Of a stretch of DNA of 64,000 nucleotides, positions 31,434 to 39,994 are shown piece after piece (position 1 is the stretch's first letter; the number at the start of each line of letters is the position of its first letter). Origin of the DNA: Hydrogenoanaerobacterium saccharovorans (lineage in GTDB: Bacteria; Bacillota; Clostridia; Oscillospirales; Ruminococcaceae); the NCBI RefSeq assembly GCF_003814745.1, contig NZ_RKRD01000001.1, forward strand, positions 558,001-622,000, written 5' to 3'. Position numbers and translations under genes: made by a program. Under the pieces are notes generated by a model. It saw only the letters and a program-made list of their open reading frames with translations. It ran no database searches and had not been told where the DNA came from.

Positions 31434-32732
31434 ATGAAAAAGCGCATATTAGCAACACTTCTTGCCATGGTGTTAGTTCTATCTTTGGGTGCTTGTGGTT
31501 CATCTCAGTCTCCTGCAGAAAATCCCGCGGCATCCGGTAAAGAGAACGGTGAACTCTCCGGAACAGTTACCATTTGGAGTTGGGACGTTGCTCTTGCTCA
31601 TCTTCAGGAGGAAGCCGAAAAATTCAACGAAACTTACCCCGATGTAGAGTTTGTTTTCGAAGAAATGGGTGTTGATCAGGTTTACAGCAAAATGACTACT
31701 TCTTTGCAATCCGGAATCGGCTTGCCGGATATCGTTACTTTAGAAGGCGAGCAGATGGCAAAGTTCGGCGAAAAGTTCCCCGATAAATTTGTTGATTTTA
31801 CCGAGCATGTAAATAAATCAGATTTTCTGCCTATCAAAATAGCAGAAGTAACGGTTAATGATAAAATCGTGGCATATCCCTGGGATGCAGGCCCCTGCGG
31901 TTTGTTTTACAGAGTAGATTTATTTGAACAAGCGGGGATCAAAGCAGAAGATATTGTGACATGGGATGACTATATTGAAGCAGGCAAAACCCTAAAAGAA
32001 AAATTAGGCGTTTCTATGCTGAGCCTTGCTACCTCGAGAAAAGACGCTGTTTACAGATTGATGATGATGGAACTTGGCGGTTTCTATTTTGATGAAAACG
32101 GCAACACAAGCGTCAACTCGCCCGAATCGATTCGCGCTATGGAAACAGTACAAAAGTTATATGCAGCAGGTATCACGGCAAGCGATACCAGTTGGGATGA
32201 TTTTATCTCTGCTATCAGCGGCAGCAAAGTAGCAACTGTGCCCGAGGCTGTTTGGATGGTTGGTTCTATCAAAGATGCAGCACCCGACCAGGAAGGCAAA
32301 TGGGCAGTGATGGAGTTGCCGAGATTTGATAAAGAAACTCAAACTTACGGTGCATCCAACGGCGGTTCGGTTCTTGCTGTCCCTGCTACCAGCAAAAGCA
32401 AAAAAGCTGCAATCGAGTTTGCAAAATTTGCTATGACGGATAAAGAGGGCCATGAGCAAGGCTTTACAAATTATGGCTTGTATCCTTCTTATATTCCTGC
32501 GCTGGACTCTGAGGTTTTCCAAAACGGAGATGACTTCTTCGGTGGACAGAAGATTTACGAAATATTTAACCGTATCGGTAAAAAAGTACCGCAGGTTAAC
32601 TATACTGCAAATTTTGCAGAGGCAATTGACCTCTCTAAAAATGCGGTAAGTAAGGTTACTTTAGACGCTGCAGACCCCACAGAAACTATGAATAACCTGC
32701 AAAAAGAGATGGTTGCTAAGTTTGGCAAATAA
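31434..32732 (+). CDS. Sugar ABC transporter substrate-binding lipoprotein
   Basis: 432 residues. Lipoprotein signal MKKRILATLLAMVLVLSLGA then Cys, a short Ser/Ala/Gly-rich linker, then the family 1 solute-binding fold (TVTIWSWDVALAHLQEEAEK opening, FNETYPDVEF, AYPWDAGPCGLFYRVDLFEQ, and the closing ASNGGSVLAVPATSKSKKAA). It captures the sugar outside the cell for the two permeases. ATG follows AAGAGGATTCAA. It is the last gene of the operon and follows the permeases, whereas CUT1 binding proteins usually come first. Confidence 0.93.
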   Translation: MKKRILATLLAMVLVLSLGACGSSQSPAENPAASGKENGELSGTVTIWSWDVALAHLQEEAEKFNETYPDVEFVFEEMGVDQVYSKMTTSLQSGIGLPDIVTLEGEQMAKFGEKFPDKFVDFTEHVNKSDFLPIKIAEVTVNDKIVAYPWDAGPCGLFYRVDLFEQAGIKAEDIVTWDDYIEAGKTLKEKLGVSMLSLATSRKDAVYRLMMMELGGFYFDENGNTSVNSPESIRAMETVQKLYAAGITASDTSWDDFISAISGSKVATVPEAVWMVGSIKDAAPDQEGKWAVMELPRFDKETQTYGASNGGSVLAVPATSKSKKAAIEFAKFAMTDKEGHEQGFTNYGLYPSYIPALDSEVFQNGDDFFGGQKIYEIFNRIGKKVPQVNYTANFAEAIDLSKNAVSKVTLDAADPTETMNNLQKEMVAKFGK

Positions 32733-32754
32733 ATTGATTATTTAAACTTGCGCA

Positions 32755-32791
32755 AAAGGGCATCTGTGAAGCTTTTCACAGACGCCCTTTG
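32755..32791 (+). terminator. Terminator of the beta-galactosidase operon
   Basis: AAAGGGCATCTGTGAA pairs with TTCACAGACGCCCTTT with one mismatch, tight loop, followed by GTTGT. Weak T-run, but the stem is strong and lies 23 bp after the last stop. Confidence 0.7.
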
Positions 32792-32831
32792 TTGTCAGAC
32801 AAGGTGAACACATCAGATGGGGGTAGCATGA

Positions 32832-34184
32832 TTGTACAATAAAAAAGAGATTAACAAAGAAATTTACCGGCTGATTATACCGATGATTTTGGAAAATATT
32901 TTGCAAATTTCTGCCGGCCTTATCTCCACTGCCATGATCGGGAGGCTTTTGGCAAGTGATGTTTCTGCGCAGGGGATATGCATTAGGGTAACAGATACAC
33001 TTTGGTGCCTTTACAAAGGCATTTCTGTGGGTGCAACGGTACTGATTGCAAGAACGTACGGAGAAGGCGATGCACAAAAGTGTAAGAAAATTGCCGAACA
33101 AACCCTGCTGACCGAAATTGCAATCGCATTGTTTTTCCAGATTGTACTGTTTTTGTTTTGCAAACCGGTTTTGGGCTTTTTTACAAAAGAGCAGGCGGTT
33201 TTGCTGAAAGCACAGGAGTATATGCGTATCATCGTATTTGGCTTCCCGTTTATAGTGGTTATGTCGGTAGTGACTGCAACATTTCATGGGCACGGCAACA
33301 CCAAAACACCTATGTTTATTGCAATTATCATGAATTTAATTAATATAGTTTGCGGTTATGTGTTTATATTCGGTGCTCTTGGCATAAAAGGTATGGGAAT
33401 TCGCGGCGCTGCCGTTTCTTTGGTTGTTGCACAGTTCAGCGGGGCATTGATAGGGCTGTATATGCTTTACAATAAAAATGGTCTTTTAAGAAACGTAAAA
33501 ACCGAACAAAGCTTTTTTACTCTTGACCGCTGCTGTATTCGAGAGATTTATACCACGGGTATTCCCGCTGCGCTGGAAAGCATGTTCTGGCAGTTTTCAG
33601 CAATTATTCTAAGTAAAATTATTCTTTCGTACGGGCAACTGTCATTTGCAGCTTATCAACTTGGTATTCAGGCAGAAACCGTTACAGAAATGCCTGCAAT
33701 CGGCTTTGGTACAGCAGCAACTACTTTGGCGGCACGTGCCATTGGTAAAAAAGATCATGAACTGCAGCAAATTTACTTTAAACAGCTACTAAAATCATCT
33801 GCAGCAATCAGCATCTGTACATCGCTGCTGCTCCTGTTCCTTCCTCATTACTTTATGAATATGATGACCAACAATCCGAGCCTAAAAGCGATTGGTGCGC
33901 TCTATGTATTTATTATGGGGTTTGTGCAAATTCCTCAAAATCTGTCTCGTATTTATAATGGCACGCTACGTGCCGCGGGATATAAAAATATTCCTATGTA
34001 TGTGGCGGGTTTTGGTATATGGGTTATTCGAATACCTCTTTGTTTGCTGGTTGCCTATATACTAAAATGGGATATCTTATTCATTTGGATTGTGATAGCG
34101 TTGGATCAAATATCACGGTTTTTATTGAGTGTATTTGTTTATGCGAAGAAAAACAAAATATTTGCCCTGCGAACCGCAGAATAA
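32832..34184 (+). CDS. MATE-family efflux pump
   Basis: 450 residues, twelve hydrophobic segments in two six-segment halves. MATE signatures: LIIPMILENILQISAGLIST at the start, VVMSVVTATFHGHGNTKTPM near residue 140, and GFGTAATTLAARAIGKKDH in the second half. It exports cationic or other drugs using a sodium or proton gradient; substrate unknown. The start is TTG behind GGGGGT, because the ATG just upstream runs into a stop after four codons. Single-gene unit between two terminators. Confidence 0.9.
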   Translation: MYNKKEINKEIYRLIIPMILENILQISAGLISTAMIGRLLASDVSAQGICIRVTDTLWCLYKGISVGATVLIARTYGEGDAQKCKKIAEQTLLTEIAIALFFQIVLFLFCKPVLGFFTKEQAVLLKAQEYMRIIVFGFPFIVVMSVVTATFHGHGNTKTPMFIAIIMNLINIVCGYVFIFGALGIKGMGIRGAAVSLVVAQFSGALIGLYMLYNKNGLLRNVKTEQSFFTLDRCCIREIYTTGIPAALESMFWQFSAIILSKIILSYGQLSFAAYQLGIQAETVTEMPAIGFGTAATTLAARAIGKKDHELQQIYFKQLLKSSAAISICTSLLLLFLPHYFMNMMTNNPSLKAIGALYVFIMGFVQIPQNLSRIYNGTLRAAGYKNIPMYVAGFGIWVIRIPLCLLVAYILKWDILFIWIVIALDQISRFLLSVFVYAKKNKIFALRTAE

Positions 34185-34330
34185 TTGCTACTTTCAAATG
34201 CCTGTTTTGTGTTTAATAGATCACCAAAAATAAAGGCGTGGATTAAATTAGTTTTATACCGAGTGCGTAATTGATTCTCTGTATCTTTGCTGGGTAACAA
34301 ACGGCGTACGCAACTGAATATTACCATCAG

Positions 34331-34374
34331 AAAAGCCCTCTGTAAGCTGTTTTCAACTTACAGAGGGCTCTTTT
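34331..34374. terminator. Bidirectional terminator between convergent genes
   Basis: AGCCCTCTGTAAG (34334-34346) pairs with CTTACAGAGGGCT (34357-34369), A-run before and TTTT after. It serves both the MATE gene and the oppositely read dehydrogenase gene. Confidence 0.85.
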
Positions 34375-34383
34375 ATAACAACT

Positions 34384-35421
34384 TTAATCCATTAAGTACA
34401 TCTGCATGGGGTAAGACAGATATTCTACGTCGTCTAGCTTTTCAACGGTGATGTAACCGGCAGGTGCATTTAAAATGGTGGGGATTCTGTTTACAACGGT
34501 GGCGCAGGTGTGCTCTACCGTGGCGGGTTTTTTCACAAAGAATGTGGTGTCGGGTTCGCCGATGATTTTCCAGTCGCACATATCGCCGTCGTCCGGCCCG
34601 TATACCTTGCCGATGCATTGTGTCTCTATGACAGGGCCTTGGAAAGTCTCGGTTGTAACCACTGCGCTCATCCCAATGCAGTTGCCTTTGGGGATGGTTT
34701 TACCCAGTGTTTCGGAGTAAAGGTCGGTATCGTAAAAATAGGGGACACATTTTTGCGTTTGAGATTTAATTGTCCAACCCATTTTTGAGCAAAGTGCTTC
34801 GTTGGAGTTCCAAACATAAGCGGGTTCCAGTGTTTCGGGGTGTGCAATCTGTTCTTCAAACTCCTCCGGGGTGAGGCCGGCGCCATGTGCCTGTGCCAAA
34901 GCAAGGCCGTAATCTTCTACGTTGTAGCTGACAGCACCTTCAATTTTATCAATGCGGTGAACTCCACCTGCTACACAACCAATCATATTAATCCAGTAAA
35001 TATCCTGCATACCTGCGCCTACAATGGTGCAGTTGTTTTCTTTTGCTAATTTATCCAGCTTGTTGGTGATAGAGGATGCGGTTGTCCATGGGTAAATTGC
35101 CTCTTCGCAAGTGGTAACCACATTGATTCCGCGGCTGACGCATTTTTCAAAATGCGGGTATACATCATCCATAAAACTGAACAGTGTGACAACCGCAATG
35201 TTGGCATCGCATTCATCCAGCACGGCATCGGCATCGCTGCGGATTTTTACCCCGAGTTTAACACCTAATTCCGCAAAATCACCAATATCCATACCTACAA
35301 CATTGGGGTTTACATCGATTGCGCCCACGATTTCTGCGCCCTTTTCATAAAGATAACGCAGAATGTATTTTGCCATTTTTCCGCATCCGTACTGGACGAC
35401 TCTGATTTTTTCATTGTACAT
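34384..35421 (-). CDS. NAD(P)-dependent dehydrogenase of the dihydrodipicolinate reductase-like / 2,4-diaminopentanoate dehydrogenase type
   Basis: 345 residues. The N-terminal Rossmann fold reads IRVVQYGCGKMAKYILRYL, then IVGAIDVNPNVVGMDIGD; VTTCEEAIYPW and NNCTIVGAGMQDIYWINMIG follow. The overall pattern (DapB-like N-terminus plus a DAP-dehydrogenase-like C-terminal half) matches what I know of ord, the 2,4-diaminopentanoate dehydrogenase of ornithine-fermenting clostridia. The other ornithine-pathway genes are absent here, so the substrate may differ. ATG follows AAAGAGGTTGTTTGT. A MerR-type promoter at 35522-35552 and the MerR gene just upstream suggest inducible control. Confidence 0.65.
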   Translation of the reverse strand: MYNEKIRVVQYGCGKMAKYILRYLYEKGAEIVGAIDVNPNVVGMDIGDFAELGVKLGVKIRSDADAVLDECDANIAVVTLFSFMDDVYPHFEKCVSRGINVVTTCEEAIYPWTTASSITNKLDKLAKENNCTIVGAGMQDIYWINMIGCVAGGVHRIDKIEGAVSYNVEDYGLALAQAHGAGLTPEEFEEQIAHPETLEPAYVWNSNEALCSKMGWTIKSQTQKCVPYFYDTDLYSETLGKTIPKGNCIGMSAVVTTETFQGPVIETQCIGKVYGPDDGDMCDWKIIGEPDTTFFVKKPATVEHTCATVVNRIPTILNAPAGYITVEKLDDVEYLSYPMQMYLMD

Positions 35422-35521
35422 ACAAACAACCTCTTTCTATAGTAATTTGTGTTTATAAAGTGCGGTTTTACTTGTTATACTAAACTCCTAAATAATTTGA
35501 TTGCAGTTTAGTGTTACTATC

Positions 35522-35552
35522 AGTATAAAGGTTGTTTCTGCTATAAGGTCAA
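35522..35552 (-). promoter_or_regulatory. MerR-type promoter (19-bp spacer) for the dehydrogenase gene
   Basis: Minus strand TTGACC (35547-35552), 19-bp spacer, TATACT (35522-35527). A 19-bp spacer is the hallmark of promoters activated by MerR proteins; the spacer region repeats ACCTTATA and ACCTTTATA. A MerR gene ends 19 bp upstream. Confidence 0.65.
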
Positions 35553-35570
35553 TAGTCAATTGTTATAAAT

Positions 35571-36404
35571 TTAACGAAACTTTATTGGTATTTGTAGCCG
35601 TAAGAACATGCCTCGCTCGTTATCGCTGGGGACAGGTAGATCTGATATTGCTTCGCAGATATAGTCGCCGCATATGGTATACCCGCGTTCGTCAATTGCA
35701 TCCAAAAGGCGCAGGGCATATTCCTTTTCTTTTTCAAAGCGGTCGCAGTAGATACAAAGGTAAGTATTGGCGGGGATTACCGTAATTAGGTTTTCTGCAA
35801 CATAATCTTTATCCACAAAAACAAAAACTTCTGTTGAAACAAATCGCCGCTGCTCCAGATTTTGCTGACGTAACAGTGAGCCTGCGTTACAGAAATAGAT
35901 TTGGGGCAGACGGTCTTCCACCAAGCTGTCTTTTAAATCGCGGAGTATTTTTTCATACACATCAATTTCATAATCGTAAAAATTTATTTTGGAGTCGATG
36001 CAGTACATTCGCCTTTTTCCAATGTATTCCACCAAAATGGTACCGTCGGGAGGTGCATTTTCGTACCGTTCAAAGCTTTCGATGGTGCGCTCTATCGCAC
36101 GCTTTTGATATTTTAACTCTCTGATCTGCTCATCGATTTGCGCGCTTTTTTGGCGGAGAATACTTGCAATTAAAGGCATTTCTTTGCTGTTCAGCTGCTT
36201 TTTGATATCTTTTAAACTCATACCAAGCGATTTCATGTATTGGATCATATCCAGCCTTGCACTTTGTTTAATGTTATAGTACCGATATCCGTTTTGCTCA
36301 CCGATTTCACAAGGGGACAGCAGCCCCATTTTGTCGTAAAGCCGTAATGTCTGCTCAGAAATATGGTTTAATTTTGCCATTTTCCCAATCGTTAAATATT
36401 CCAA
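35571..36404 (-). CDS. MerR-family regulator with effector-binding domain
   Basis: 277 residues. Winged helix YLTIGKMAKLNHISEQTLRL, then YDKMGLLSPCEIGEQNGYRY; a coiled-coil dimer helix (KEMPLIASILRQKSAQIDEQ, IRELKYQKRAIERTIESFER); and a C-terminal GyrI/BltR-like effector domain of about 150 residues. It is of the BmrR/BltR kind that senses small molecules. The start is TTG with GGAGG 7 nt upstream. The next gene on the same strand is the dehydrogenase, which has a 19-bp-spacer promoter, so this protein is the likely activator. Confidence 0.85.
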   Translation of the reverse strand: MEYLTIGKMAKLNHISEQTLRLYDKMGLLSPCEIGEQNGYRYYNIKQSARLDMIQYMKSLGMSLKDIKKQLNSKEMPLIASILRQKSAQIDEQIRELKYQKRAIERTIESFERYENAPPDGTILVEYIGKRRMYCIDSKINFYDYEIDVYEKILRDLKDSLVEDRLPQIYFCNAGSLLRQQNLEQRRFVSTEVFVFVDKDYVAENLITVIPANTYLCIYCDRFEKEKEYALRLLDAIDERGYTICGDYICEAISDLPVPSDNERGMFLRLQIPIKFR

Positions 36405-36578
36405 TTCACGGCCTCCTCTCTCTAATACAAGTATACCTGATAAACCTTATTCTTACAACAAAGTTTGTTTTTGTCTTATTCCAATCATATTGTTAACTTG
36501 CAGGTAAATGCACAAGAAAATAAATTTGCTGAAGTTGGCAAACAACCCATACCAATGCGTATTTTTCTTTTAGAATAA

Positions 36579-36615
36579 TAAAAAACACCGCTGCTCTTAT
36601 ATATATAAGAGCAGC
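36579..36615 (-). terminator. Terminator after the radical SAM gene
   Basis: GCTGCTCTTA (36590-36599) pairs with TAAGAGCAGC (36606-36615); the minus strand continues into TTTTTTATTATTC. It lies 54 bp after the stop codon. Confidence 0.75.
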
Positions 36616-36668
36616 CGCGTTTGTAGTGGTATACCAAAGGTTTATATAAGGTTGTCGGATAGAAACAG

Positions 36669-37628
36669 TTACAAGGTGTATTCTGCATCTAAAAGCATTT
36701 TGGCAATATCTTCAATACTGCGCCCTCGGTTCATTTCGGTATTTCCGCTGGTATCGCGCGGGTTAACACCAATTTCGGCGTACAGTTGGTTCACCCCTGC
36801 AAGCAAAGACATTTTTTTAGGCTCATGTGTGTTCATCGATTGTTTGGGGTTGGTTACAAGACGCGCAACCGCTGCAATTTTTGTGAGTTCAAGTTCTGAT
36901 ATTTCGGGCACGTTTTCGTATTTGGTGCCTGCAACCCCAACTCTGCTCATAACAGCCATCACATCAACATGATAATCTCGCGCTCTTATCATCTCATAGG
37001 CTATTTCTTCGTAGGTATGTTCCTCTCCGATGGGTTCGACACAATAATATAAATCAAGCCCTGCGGTACAAATAGCATCCAGCGTTTTTAGCCTTGTTTC
37101 TTTCGCAATATCGGTGTCAAAACCTTCGCGCAGCCTTACAATATGATAGACGGCACCAAACCCCGCCTCTTTTAATTTGTGCGCTGTAGAAACATCAAAA
37201 TCACCGATATTCGCAACCAAGGTTACAGGCTCAGGCAGCAATTTTTTTACTTCAGAACCAATTTTAAAAAATTTTTCAACATCATAATCTGCCGTTGTCA
37301 TCAAAAAAAGTGCGCTTAACATATTAAGGTTAATCGATTTGACCTGTTCAATGACATCATCCCGCTTTTTTTCGTAACGCCCGTCCACCGAAAAATTATC
37401 TTTGGCAAGAGAGCAGAACTTGCAGTTGCCCGAACATGGGTCGGCATTGATACCGATTTGAGCAAAGATATACCCTTTGTTATGGTATGCCTTTCTAGAT
37501 AGTTCATTGGATTTTGCAATCAGCTTATAAAAATCTGCTGATGTGTTTTTGATGTTAAGCAAAGCAACTGCATCATCTTTAGATAGTGGCGAGCCATCGG
37601 TTGCTTTTTGTAAAATGCGGTCAATCAT
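36669..37628 (-). CDS. Radical SAM enzyme, biotin synthase-like
   Basis: 319 residues. The [4Fe-4S] motif is CSGNCKFCSLAKDN (C-x3-C-x2-C) near residue 66. The barrel continues with LFLMTTADYDVEKFFKIG and LVANIGDF, and the C-terminal BATS-like part shows GVNQLYAEIGVNPRDTSG, reminiscent of biotin synthase and HmdB/HydE-like proteins. The second [2Fe-2S] cysteines of BioB are not evident, so this is unlikely to be a true biotin synthase. I chose the ATG at 37628 behind AAAGGGGAAAACAAT. Isolated gene with no cofactor-pathway neighbours; function unknown. Confidence 0.75.
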   Translation of the reverse strand: MIDRILQKATDGSPLSKDDAVALLNIKNTSADFYKLIAKSNELSRKAYHNKGYIFAQIGINADPCSGNCKFCSLAKDNFSVDGRYEKKRDDVIEQVKSINLNMLSALFLMTTADYDVEKFFKIGSEVKKLLPEPVTLVANIGDFDVSTAHKLKEAGFGAVYHIVRLREGFDTDIAKETRLKTLDAICTAGLDLYYCVEPIGEEHTYEEIAYEMIRARDYHVDVMAVMSRVGVAGTKYENVPEISELELTKIAAVARLVTNPKQSMNTHEPKKMSLLAGVNQLYAEIGVNPRDTSGNTEMNRGRSIEDIAKMLLDAEYTL

Positions 37629-37832
37629 ATTGTTTTCCCCTTTCTCAATTTGCAAGAATAGTACTTATAAAAGCGTTAAAAAACAAACCGTAAATGTTTT
37701 ATAACTATATCTTACTTAGATGAGTGGGCTAAATATAGAATGATATTGATAAAAATTGCAATAATTATCTCTTATGTATAATAAATGTATACGCCACCGA
37801 TTAAACGACCAAAATGATGTTGCTATACAAAA

Positions 37833-37864
37833 TAAAAACCGCACCCATTTGTTTTAGGTGCGGT
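37833..37864 (-). terminator. Terminator after the XRE regulator gene
   Basis: ACCGCACC (37838-37845) pairs with GGTGCGGT (37857-37864); TTTTTATTTT follows on the minus strand. Confidence 0.8.
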
Positions 37865-37876
37865 ATCGCTTTATCA

Positions 37877-38206
37877 TCAGCCATTGCCCGGGTCAAAGTC
37901 TAGCAGTTTATGAACGGCTTCTTGCATGTCGGGGTGGAGGCGATATTGAGTAATCAGCCGTCTTTCTGCCTCGGTTATTTCAAAATGGTCGTCTTCATCA
38001 TAGTTTTTTACATGCTGCTGCAAGTCGCCAATGGTAATACCAAGCCCCCTGCAAATTTTGATTGCGTTATCAATGGCTGCTCCACCGATTGACCCATTGA
38101 GCATAGAGAGCAAGGTGCTGTAAGGCATACCTATCTCTTGTGCAAAATCTTTAATGGTACAGCCTTTTTCTTTAATCAATCGCTTTATGTACTGCTCACG
38201 GCTCAT
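37877..38206 (-). CDS. XRE-family helix-turn-helix regulator
   Basis: 109 residues. The N-terminal HTH reads IKRLIKEKGCTIKDFAQEIG, MPYSTLLSMLNGS, then AIKICRGLGITIGDL; a C-terminal helical tail (EITEAERRLITQYRLHP) follows, common in clostridial XRE regulators. The ATG at 38206 has AAGGAGC at 9 nt; the ATG two codons earlier is also possible but too close to that site. It has its own consensus promoter at 38229-38257 and lies back-to-back with another small HTH gene. Confidence 0.85.
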   Translation of the reverse strand: MSREQYIKRLIKEKGCTIKDFAQEIGMPYSTLLSMLNGSIGGAAIDNAIKICRGLGITIGDLQQHVKNYDEDDHFEITEAERRLITQYRLHPDMQEAVHKLLDFDPGNG

Positions 38207-38228
38207 TTGCATCAGCTCCTTTTACCAA

Positions 38229-38257
38229 ATAATAGCATGTATTTAATTGGAATTCAA
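38229..38257 (-). promoter_or_regulatory. Promoter of the XRE regulator
   Basis: Minus strand TTGAAT (38252-38257), 17-bp spacer, TATTAT (38229-38234). Confidence 0.65.
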
Positions 38258-38480
38258 CGAAAATGGCAATTTTTTGTTAAAAAAACGAATAACCGAACAT
38301 AAAAACGGCAAAATATCGTGTTACTAAATTGTAATAGATTCATTTCATTTTGTTTAAACAATGTTTGTATCATGTTTGAATTGTGTTGGAGAAGTGATAG
38401 AGAATATCCAATATACTAATAAAACAACACATAATTGGTAAATAAACACTATATTGTGGTGATAACTTGGAAATATGTGG

Positions 38481-38507
38481 TTGACATAGGTTACATAATA
38501 TGTTACC
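38481..38507 (+). promoter_or_regulatory. -35 box and dyad upstream of the small HTH gene
   Basis: TTGACA (38481-38486) is followed by a near-palindrome GGTTACATAATATGTTACC (38489-38507, one mismatched pair). The dyad occupies the spacer, so it is a good operator candidate, perhaps for autoregulation. The remaining 38258-38480 shows no gene. Confidence 0.5.
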
Positions 38508-38561
38508 ATTATGTCATAATTTAAAGGAGAGCATTTGAGAACAGAAAAGGAGATGATTTCG

Positions 38562-38771
38562 ATGTACCGGCAAATAGAGGCACATCTTGTACTCTCCGGA
38601 AAGACAAAACGCGAAGTAGCCGATGCACTGGGTATTTCGTACAACACACTTCTTTTAAAGCTGAAAGGCTCCAGCTGTTTTACACTGGATGAAGCCATTA
38701 AGCTGCAAACCTTGTTGGAAGCCCCCGAACCGATTGAGGAGCTTTTTGACAGAACCGCATTAGTTAGCTGA
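38562..38771 (+). CDS. Small HTH regulator (XRE/Cro-like)
   Basis: About 69 residues reading MYRQIEAHLVLSGKTKREVA, DALGISYNTLLLKLKGSS, then DEAIKLQTLLEA. The HTH pattern is of the Cro/XRE type and the protein is little more than a DNA-binding domain. I chose the ATG at 38562 behind AAAGGAGATGATTTCG; a TTG at 38535 behind AAAGGAGA is an alternative that adds nine residues. The gene lies 56 bp upstream of the NPDTG surface-protein gene with no terminator between, so both may be one transcript. Confidence 0.7.
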   Translation: MYRQIEAHLVLSGKTKREVADALGISYNTLLLKLKGSSCFTLDEAIKLQTLLEAPEPIEELFDRTALVS

Positions 38772-38827
38772 GCGGAGGGAGAACCGCTTACTATAAACAA
38801 AAAACAAAATTTATGGAGGAATTTACA

Positions 38828-39952
38828 ATGAAAAAAGTACTTGCACTTGTACTTGCTGTTGTTCTTGCTTTTGGCATGACAACTGTTGCGTTCGCTGCTA
38901 ATAAAGCTGACGAAGTAAAATTTGTCAAAGATAGCGGTGGTAATCCTATACTTTACACTTTTGATGATGGTAAGGCTGAATTTGTTAATAGTAATTCTGA
39001 TCTTGATGCTGATAAAGAATACTTTATTCAACTCGAAGGTTCCTATACAAATGATAAAAAAGTTGAAACTCCCATCATTATTGACAAAAGTTCAGTTTTG
39101 AACGATGTGAAAGTAAGATGCAGTGTTGATGAAGGTAACGGCTACATTGCTGCAAAACCTGCTTTTGTTATTAAAAAAGTAGATTCTTTAAATGAAGGCG
39201 CTGAAAAAGCTGGTAAACTTGTAGCAGGCAAAAAATTTGGATTTGTTGCTTTCAAAACTGCTGACAAATTCCAGATGGAAGACAAAGATTTTGAAATGAC
39301 CATTACTTTGTATGATAAAGATGGTAATGCTAACGAAAGCGCTATCACTCTTGATGGTACAATTGGTTACGGTACTTCTGAAGCAAAAACTTTCTTTAGA
39401 GTTGGCGGTCCTGTTGTAAGCTTTGATGACATCGACGGTGAAATTGAGATGGAATTCGGCGATGACAAAGCATACTTCACCGTTAATGCTGATGGTCAAA
39501 AAGACCTGTTCCTGAGACTCGACGATTCCGACGATGCTCTCGAGGATAAATATCCTGAGGCTTCTATTGAAATCAGATACTTCGCAGGCAACAACAAAAC
39601 TTTCCGTCGTTCCGGCGAGCTGAAAATCAATGCAGATATGGTAGAAGGCAAAGACGGCAAAATGGTTGCTCCTTTCATCTACGAGAACAACAAAGGCAAA
39701 CTCTCTGTTTGCAAAGATGCTAAATATGACTCTGACAAAGAGGCATTCATCATCAAAACAAACAAACTCGGCAACTATGTCATCTCTGACAAAGAGCTGA
39801 AAGTTGAAGAAGCTAAAGACGACGACAAAAAGACAGACGACAAAGACGGCGCTGAGAAAAACCCTGACACCGGTGCTAACGATTTCGTAGGCCTGGCTGT
39901 TGCTTTGGCAGTAGTTTCTGTTGCTGGTATCGCTGTTGCAAAACGCAAATAA
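38828..39952 (+). CDS. Cell-wall-anchored surface protein with NPDTG sorting signal
   Basis: 374 residues. Signal peptide MKKVLALVLAVVLAFGMTTV then AFA-A. The mature region is highly acidic, about 320 residues of beta-rich sequence with no Cys after the signal, then a Lys/Asp linker (KDDDKKTDDKDGAEK), NPDTG, a hydrophobic segment (FVGLAVALAVVSVAGIAVA) and the basic tail KRK. NPDTG-type signals are used by sortases in Ruminococcaceae. No sortase is in the window. ATG follows GGAGGAATTTACA. Codon use in the middle region is strongly biased (many GAC, AAA, CTG), as in highly expressed genes. Function unknown. Confidence 0.85.
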   Translation: MKKVLALVLAVVLAFGMTTVAFAANKADEVKFVKDSGGNPILYTFDDGKAEFVNSNSDLDADKEYFIQLEGSYTNDKKVETPIIIDKSSVLNDVKVRCSVDEGNGYIAAKPAFVIKKVDSLNEGAEKAGKLVAGKKFGFVAFKTADKFQMEDKDFEMTITLYDKDGNANESAITLDGTIGYGTSEAKTFFRVGGPVVSFDDIDGEIEMEFGDDKAYFTVNADGQKDLFLRLDDSDDALEDKYPEASIEIRYFAGNNKTFRRSGELKINADMVEGKDGKMVAPFIYENNKGKLSVCKDAKYDSDKEAFIIKTNKLGNYVISDKELKVEEAKDDDKKTDDKDGAEKNPDTGANDFVGLAVALAVVSVAGIAVAKRK

Positions 39953-39994
39953 TTTTATTCGGTAACGATTAATATTATTTAACTAGCATTTATG

